From the NCBI GenBank assembly GCA_019119995.1, contig DWVY01000019.1, positions 34,987-98,986 of the forward strand: a stretch of 64,000 nucleotides of DNA, in the 5' to 3' direction. The position numbers and the translations under genes were made by a program. The notes under the pieces are model-generated. The model was not told where the DNA came from. It did not search any database and was given only the letters and a program-made list of their open reading frames with translations. The DNA comes from Candidatus Mediterraneibacter faecavium (GTDB lineage: Bacteria > Bacillota > Clostridia > Lachnospirales > Lachnospiraceae). The stretch's first letter is position 1. Each line of letters opens with the position of its first letter. Shown piece after piece: positions 58,213 to 64,000 of the stretch.

Positions 58213-60261
58213 ATGGAAGAGAAAAAACTGATGTTCGGAGCAGCATACTATCCGGAATATATGCCTTACGACAGGATGGATCAGGATTTTGCCATGATGA
58301 GAAAGGCCGGGATCAATACGATCCGCATCGCCGAGTCCACATGGAGCACACTGGAACCTGAAGACGGGGTCTTTGACTTCAGCTATATCGATCGGACGCT
58401 TGAGAAAGCGCGGGAGACCGGCATGGACGTGATCGTTGGCACACCTACCTACGCGGTCCCCGCCTGGCTAGTGAAGAAAGATCCCGAGATCATGGTGGTA
58501 AATGCCCGCGGCCGGGAGAAATACGGCCACCGCCAGATCTTCGACCTCCTGAATCCCACCTTCCGCTTCCATGCAAAGCGGGTGATCCGCGAGCTCGTAA
58601 GCCGCACGGCCGGACATCCGAACGTGATCGGATTCCAGATCGACAATGAGACAAAACATTACGACAACCGCGGGGAAGAGATCCAGCGGCAGTTCCTGGA
58701 GTATCTGAAAGAAAAGTTCAAAACGCCCGAACAGCTGAACCGGACATTCTGCCTCCCCTACTGGAGCAATTCCATACACAAATGGGAAGATTTCCCGGAT
58801 ATCTCGGGCTGCATCAACGGCGGGCTGGCCGGGGAGTTCGAGAAGTTCCAGCGCCGGACCGCCGCTGATTATCTGGCGTGGCAGGCAGGGATCGTGAAGG
58901 AATACATCCGGCCGGATCAGTTCATCACCCACAATCTGGACTTTGAGTGGCGCAAGTTCGGCGCGGACATCGCCCAGGACGGCTATTCCTACGGCGTCCA
59001 GCCGGATATCAACCATTATGAAGCTGCGAAATGCCTGACCCGGCTCGGGACAGATATCTACCATCCGACGCAGGATGACCTGACCGGAGCCGAGACTGCA
59101 TTCGGCGGGGACTCTATCCGCAGCCTGAAGCAGGAGAACTATCTGGTGCTGGAATGCCAGGCACAGGCATTTAAATACTGGACGCCCTATCCGGGTCAGC
59201 TCCGGCTCCATGCCTACAGCCATCTGGCAGGCGGCGCCGACGGGATCTCCTACTGGAACTGGCACTCCATCCACAACGGATACGAAACCTACTGGAAAGG
59301 TCTCTTAAGCCATGACCTGGAAGAGAATCCGGCCTACCTGGAAGCCTGCAGGATCGGGGAAGAGTGGAAACGGCTCGGGAGCTGTCTCGCCGGACTGAAG
59401 AAAGAGAACCGGATTGCCCTGCTCATTGACAATGTGTCAATGACTGCCTTCAAGTGGTTCCCCATTGACCGGGACTTAAGCTACAACGACGTGGTGCGTT
59501 GGATGTATGACAGCCTGTATGAAATGAACCTTGAATGCGACGTTGTGGATGTGAACGGACTGGAGCCGGAACGGTATGATATGATCGTGACCCCCGCCCT
59601 GTACTGCGCCTCAGAAGAATTGTTGGAAAAGCTGGAAAGCTTCGTAGAGAACGGCGGCGTCCTCGTCAGCTCTTTCAAGTCCTTTGTGGCCGATGAATAC
59701 GCTACGGTCTATGCAGATACACAGCCACACCGCCTCCACAACTGTTTCGGCATGAGTTATAATCAGTTTACAGAGCCCGGGCGGACACGGATCATGGGCA
59801 GCGGGGTGAAATATTTCGCTGAACTGCTGAAGACGGAAGAAGCGGAAAGCCTGGCGGATTACGAGCATAAATACTGGGGTCGCTACGCCGGTATCACCCG
59901 CAATACTTACGGGAAAGGTGCGGCATATTACATCGCATGCTATGCAGAAAAGCCCGTCCTGAAAAAGATATTGAGCCTCGCATCATCAGACGCAGGGCTG
60001 TCCCGGCTGCCGGAAGAATTTCAGTGGCCGGTCACCGTCCGGAGCGGACGGGGAAGCGACGGAATGATCCTCCACTATGTCATGAACTACAGCGAAGATC
60101 CGAAAAACCTCTCCTGCCCCTGGGCGCAGGCGGAGGACCTGCTCACCGGAGACCGGTTCCGAAAGGGGGATACGCTCAGCATCGGAGACTGGGATCTGAA
60201 GATCCTGGCTGAACGTCCACAGGAAAGATCTCATACCACAGAAGGAGATACAACAGAATGA
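58213..60261 (+). CDS. Beta-galactosidase, GH42 family
   Basis: FGAAYYPEYMPYDRMDQDFAMMRKAGINTIRIAESTWSTLEP; GFQIDNETKHYD; FMSYNQF-like C-terminal domains. Confidence 0.93.
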   Translation: MEEKKLMFGAAYYPEYMPYDRMDQDFAMMRKAGINTIRIAESTWSTLEPEDGVFDFSYIDRTLEKARETGMDVIVGTPTYAVPAWLVKKDPEIMVVNARGREKYGHRQIFDLLNPTFRFHAKRVIRELVSRTAGHPNVIGFQIDNETKHYDNRGEEIQRQFLEYLKEKFKTPEQLNRTFCLPYWSNSIHKWEDFPDISGCINGGLAGEFEKFQRRTAADYLAWQAGIVKEYIRPDQFITHNLDFEWRKFGADIAQDGYSYGVQPDINHYEAAKCLTRLGTDIYHPTQDDLTGAETAFGGDSIRSLKQENYLVLECQAQAFKYWTPYPGQLRLHAYSHLAGGADGISYWNWHSIHNGYETYWKGLLSHDLEENPAYLEACRIGEEWKRLGSCLAGLKKENRIALLIDNVSMTAFKWFPIDRDLSYNDVVRWMYDSLYEMNLECDVVDVNGLEPERYDMIVTPALYCASEELLEKLESFVENGGVLVSSFKSFVADEYATVYADTQPHRLHNCFGMSYNQFTEPGRTRIMGSGVKYFAELLKTEEAESLADYEHKYWGRYAGITRNTYGKGAAYYIACYAEKPVLKKILSLASSDAGLSRLPEEFQWPVTVRSGRGSDGMILHYVMNYSEDPKNLSCPWAQAEDLLTGDRFRKGDTLSIGDWDLKILAERPQERSHTTEGDTTE

Positions 60262-60302
60262 TCCACAATACGATCCTGCCGGAGGCAGGGAAAGGAGCTG
60301 CA

Positions 60303-61412
60303 ATGGAAAAGATTAACGGAACGAACCTTGGGAACTGGCTGGTGCTGGAAAAATGGATGTGTGACCTGGTCTTTCACGGAACGGATGCGGAGGACGAGAC
60401 CTGGCTCGCGCGCCTGCTCCCGCCGGAGGAGCTGGCCGCACGCATGAAAGAGCACCGGGAGACTTATGTAGCGGAAGAAGATTTCCGGAACATCGCATCC
60501 CACGGGCTGAACCTGGTGCGGATCCCGGTTCCCTATTTCATCTTCGGGGACCGTCCGCCTTTTACCGGCTGTATCGAATATCTGGACCGCGCATTCCATT
60601 GGGCGGAAAAGTACGGGCTGAAAGTGCTGATCGACCTGCACACCGTGCCCGGCAGCCAGAACGGCTATGACAACGGAGGCATCACCGGCGTATGCAAGTG
60701 GTGCACAGACAGGAAGGAAGTGGATTTTGCTCTGAGCGTCCTGGAACGGCTGGCAGAGCGATACGCATCCCATCCCGCCCTCTTCGGCATCGAAGTCCTG
60801 AACGAACCCATCAGCTTCAGCGTTTACATGACCGCGCCGTCCACCGGAAAAGCAAGAGACAAAGAAGAGGCGAAAGGATCCGGGTATGTTCCGATGCGGT
60901 GCCTGAAACCGTTTTATAAAAAGGCATACCAAGTCCTGAGAAAATACCTGAGCGAAGACAAGGTGATCGTCTTTCATGACGGGTTCCGCCTCGGGCGGTG
61001 GGGAAATTTTTTCCAGAAAGAGAATATGAAGAATGTGATGCTTGACACCCACATTTACATTTTTGCCATGGAGAATTTCATCCCGTTCCGGTCCATGTGG
61101 ATCTACCGGCTGTATACGGCGTTCAACACCTGGCTCCTCCGGCGGGCGTCCCGCTATACGCCGGTTGTCGTCGGGGAGTGGTGCATCGCCAACCGGAAAG
61201 CCCAGAACCTGTACAGTGTCCCGGGAAAAGAGGACGAATGCCGGAAGATCTTCCGGGAAGTAGGAAAGATGCAGCTGAAAGCCTGGAACACAAGCGCCGG
61301 GCAGATCTACTGGAACTACCAGCTCCTGCGTGACCAGGCTGCACCGCTGGATGAAGTGTGGAAGAACGGCTGGGACTTAAACCGCTGCTGGAAAAATGAC
61401 TGGCTCGGCTGA
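60303..61412 (+). CDS. Glycoside hydrolase family 5-like (cellulase superfamily)
   Basis: GTNLGNWLVLEKWM, VLIDLHTVPGSQNGYDNGG, FGIEVLNEP, VVVGEWCIA. Confidence 0.88.
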   Translation: MEKINGTNLGNWLVLEKWMCDLVFHGTDAEDETWLARLLPPEELAARMKEHRETYVAEEDFRNIASHGLNLVRIPVPYFIFGDRPPFTGCIEYLDRAFHWAEKYGLKVLIDLHTVPGSQNGYDNGGITGVCKWCTDRKEVDFALSVLERLAERYASHPALFGIEVLNEPISFSVYMTAPSTGKARDKEEAKGSGYVPMRCLKPFYKKAYQVLRKYLSEDKVIVFHDGFRLGRWGNFFQKENMKNVMLDTHIYIFAMENFIPFRSMWIYRLYTAFNTWLLRRASRYTPVVVGEWCIANRKAQNLYSVPGKEDECRKIFREVGKMQLKAWNTSAGQIYWNYQLLRDQAAPLDEVWKNGWDLNRCWKNDWLG

Positions 61413-61418
61413 CAGAAA

Positions 61419-61467
61419 AACGGAACAGGCCGCGGAACCTGAAAAGAGATCCCGCGGCCTGCCCGTT
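61419..61467. terminator. Terminator-like hairpin
   Basis: CAGGCCGCGG...CCGCGGCCTG between convergent genes. Confidence 0.75.
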
Positions 61468-61502
61468 ACTTCTTCACTTATTATGTTCAGATACCAGCCT
61501 GA

Positions 61503-61954
61503 TTACTGGATCAGCGCCCAGTTATCCTCACTTAAGCACTGATCGATGATCAGCGGGCTGTCTGTCTCCATGAATCCTGTCTTGTCGGAGATGATGCTGT
61601 ACTCGTCGCCGTCTTTCTCGATCTCTACGAGCTGCTCATCACCGTAGAAATTACAGTGGATCTCGAATGCCGTGTCATCCTCGTTTGCAGATACAGTAGC
61701 TACGAATGTAGCGCCTGCAGCCTCGATCGTATACTCTGTCAGTGTGTATTTGTAGTAATCCGGGTTCGGATCATACTCGCCTGTAATGTCTGTCTCAAGC
61801 TCTGTCGGAAGATCAGATGCCGCAGCGTCATCTCCGCCGGATTCCTCTGTTGCCGCCGGCTCGCTGCCGCCTTCATCGTTTCCGCCGCCGCATCCTGTGA
61901 ATACTACGGATACCATTGCTGCTGCCATAAGTAATGCTACGATTTTTTCTTCAT
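61503..61954 (-). pseudogene. Small lipoprotein gene with an apparent 1-nt frameshift in the signal peptide
   Basis: ORF 61503-61928 lacks a proper start; upstream RBS AAGGAGG + ATG at 61954 gives MKKKS*, one extra A would give MKKKIVALLMAAAMVSVVFTGCGGG. Confidence 0.75.
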
Positions 61955-62024
61955 AATAGTTCTTTCCTCCTTAAACTGGAAATAAAGTGTTTCTATATAC
62001 ACACGGCTCATGCCGTATATACCG

Positions 62025-62429
62025 TTAGTTCTGTTTTACCTGTTTTAAAAATGATGCGATGATCCATACCAGAAGGGCTATCACCATGACCACTTCATAA
62101 TAGATAAAACTCATGATCGTGCTCATTTCATCCAGGCCGGATACTATGTATCCGATCTGGTTTACCATAAGCTCTGCGCCCCATACTGCTGCGCAGGCTG
62201 CCAGCACGGCCCCGATGACCGGCGTCCAGTTATAGAACGCCTTGTCACCGTATTTTCCGGAAAGTGCGATGATCAGCACAGCCCTCACGATCGCTGCGAT
62301 GAGGAATCCATATACGAGCGGATTCGTATACATCACGCTTGTGTACATAACGGTTCCCGCGATAACCAGGACCGCTGCGATCACAGTGAAGTAAAAGCCA
62401 ACGGATTTTTTTGCGAAAAAGTCTTTCAT
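62025..62429 (-). CDS. Small four-TM membrane protein
   Basis: Hydrophobic segments; between lipoprotein and GH3-like gene on the same strand. Confidence 0.7.
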   Translation of the reverse strand: MKDFFAKKSVGFYFTVIAAVLVIAGTVMYTSVMYTNPLVYGFLIAAIVRAVLIIALSGKYGDKAFYNWTPVIGAVLAACAAVWGAELMVNQIGYIVSGLDEMSTIMSFIYYEVVMVIALLVWIIASFLKQVKQN

Positions 62430-62433
62430 GATC

Positions 62434-63885
62434 CTATACCTCCTCCACTTTGATGGTGTTGTTTTTACGAGTCTTTCTCACACCCAGCGCGATGAAGAGA
62501 ACGGTCAGTACTGCAAATGCAGCGTCCGCGCCGTACAGTGCCATCTGCCACCATGTCAGCACATGGTTGACTTCTGTCGTTGCGCTCAGCCCGTTCATGG
62601 CATTGCTCTGTGCCAGGTTGTACAGCCAGTACTTGATATTGTACTTCATCATTTCCTGGAACTGTGTATCCTTCTCAATAGCATCTTTTGACGCTGCCAT
62701 GGTTCCGATCTGTGATGTATCATATGCGGATGATGTCAAGCAGTTTCCGCCGCCGGCGATCGTGACGTCACGCCAGTTCATATAGTCCGCGCCGTTGATC
62801 ATATCGGTGTTGTACCAACCGGTGTAGCCCCACTCGTCACGTGCGATGTTGATCAGCAGATTGTCGAATGCGCCTACGAATACAGTACCTGCACGGTTAA
62901 ATGCTGTCATAATACCTGAGCAGTAGTTGTTGGACATGAGCATCTGGAAGCCTCTCAGCTCGTTCTCGCGTGCGCCCTGCTCTGTGAAGAACGTGGACAC
63001 ACCGGAGCGGTTGGATTCCTGATGGTTGAATGCGAAGTGCTTCGGCTCAGACATAAGTCCCTTGGACTCGCATCCGATGCTGACTGCGCTTCCAAGCACA
63101 CCTGTGAGGACCGGATTCTCTGAATAATACTCGTGGTTACGTGCACAGTACGGATTCCTGTGGAGGTTCACGCCCGGTGCGAAGATGGAGCTGATATTTG
63201 CCCAGAGTGCATCTTCTCCGAAGAGCTCGCCCTCGCGCTGTGCCAGTTCTGTATTAAATGTAGCTGCAACGATCGGCTCGGTCGGCATTGTCGCCATGGA
63301 GTATGCGCCCATCTCGTCGCTCTCAGCCGTATAGGTCGGCTCGTCCGCCATGTCCTCGGACCAGCGTACGAAGTAGCCTGCCACCTGGTCGAATGCGAAT
63401 CCGACCGGACCATCCTGTGAATAGTTCCTTGTCAGCATGATGGAGTCGATATTCTCTACATCATCGCCGCCTTTTTCGATAAACTGAATCGCTTCGTCAA
63501 GTGTGATCTGATCCAGCAGCTCATCCCACTTCGGATCGTCGATATCGAGCGCTCCGATGCAGTTGCCGTCCTCGTCCACTTCCATGAAGTCCAGGAGAGA
63601 AAGTCCGTTGTCTGCGCCCCATGTCACGCCGTCTCCGTTCTCTGTGAGCTCATAATTGGAGTTCGTAAGGCCGACCATCATAGCTTCCGTCGGTGTGATA
63701 GCCTCTACCGGAGTCCATCCCTTCGTCCAGTCGCTTCTCGTCGTGTACTCGACCTTGCTCTCGATCAGGTTATTGATATCGCAGTCCTGAAGTTCGTTCT
63801 GTACGCCCTCAGAATATGTCTCAATGTCTGTCTCCGCCAGGTTCCATACGATCGCATTGTCCGGGTTGACAGCTCTGACGAGCAA
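62434..63885 (-). pseudogene. GH3-family beta-glucosidase-like, membrane-anchored, 5'-truncated
   Basis: GH3 catalytic-domain-like SIFAPGVNLHRNPYCARNHEYYSENPVLTG, EPKHFAFNHQESNR, C-terminal TM; in-frame stop TAA just upstream at the junction and no good start. Confidence 0.75.
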
Positions 63886-63900
63886 AAATAATTATCAAAT

Positions 63901-63988
63901 AAAAACCTCCCTTTTTTCAGGCATTTGCGAGATAATAAAAGTAGTTACAAAACTTTTTCTTCGCAAGCCCGAAAGAAGGGAGGTTTTT
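63901..63988. mobile_element. IS-like end / terminator hairpin at truncation junction
   Basis: AAAAACCTCCCTTTTTTCAGGCATTTGCGA ... TCGCAAGCCCGAAAGAAGGGAGGTTTTT inverted arms next to the interrupted GH3 gene; rest lies outside the window. Confidence 0.45.
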
Positions 63989-64000
63989 CCAGCAAAAACA

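Noticed and set aside
1-64000. CRISPR arrays, rRNA operons, prophage structural modules
   Set aside because: No regularly spaced repeats with unique spacers, no rRNA sequence and no phage structural genes seen.

Overview
The window is a chromosomal segment from a Firmicute, probably Lachnospiraceae/Clostridia-like. This is inferred from the SCIFF peptide/maturase locus, SpoVT, codon usage and gene content. Most of it is ordinary housekeeping or accessory content: a YesMN-type two-component system with a sugar-binding lipoprotein, a MarR/ABC exporter operon, secDF + SCIFF, spoVT, ssrA with two tRNAs, clpX, ligA, an acyl-transfer/SGNH cluster, htpG, trxB, proC, and GH42/GH5/GH3 glycosidases. 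The strongest unexplained signal is a family of three dispersed intergenic elements (about 10400-10886, 50095-50843, 54280-54841). Each contains one or two very long imperfect hairpins. The stem sequences differ between copies, but pairing, bulges and internal-loop motifs are kept, and the element ends (ATTCGTGTTTG/CAAACACGAAT) abut stop codons of flanking genes. This pattern suggests an undescribed structured RNA or a non-autonomous mobile palindromic element. Other points worth a second look: an 82-bp exact direct repeat with internal palindromes bracketing an AbiEi-like/BRO-N two-gene cassette; a subtilase whose catalytic Ser position reads Cys; a perfect CIRCE upstream of htpG; a perfect 22-bp palindrome upstream of the MarR-linked ABC operon; an unlisted SCIFF peptide ORF; a one-base homopolymer frameshift in a lipoprotein signal peptide; and a GH3 gene truncated by an IS-like end at the right edge. 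All calls are from reading the sequence and supplied ORFs. No database search was run.
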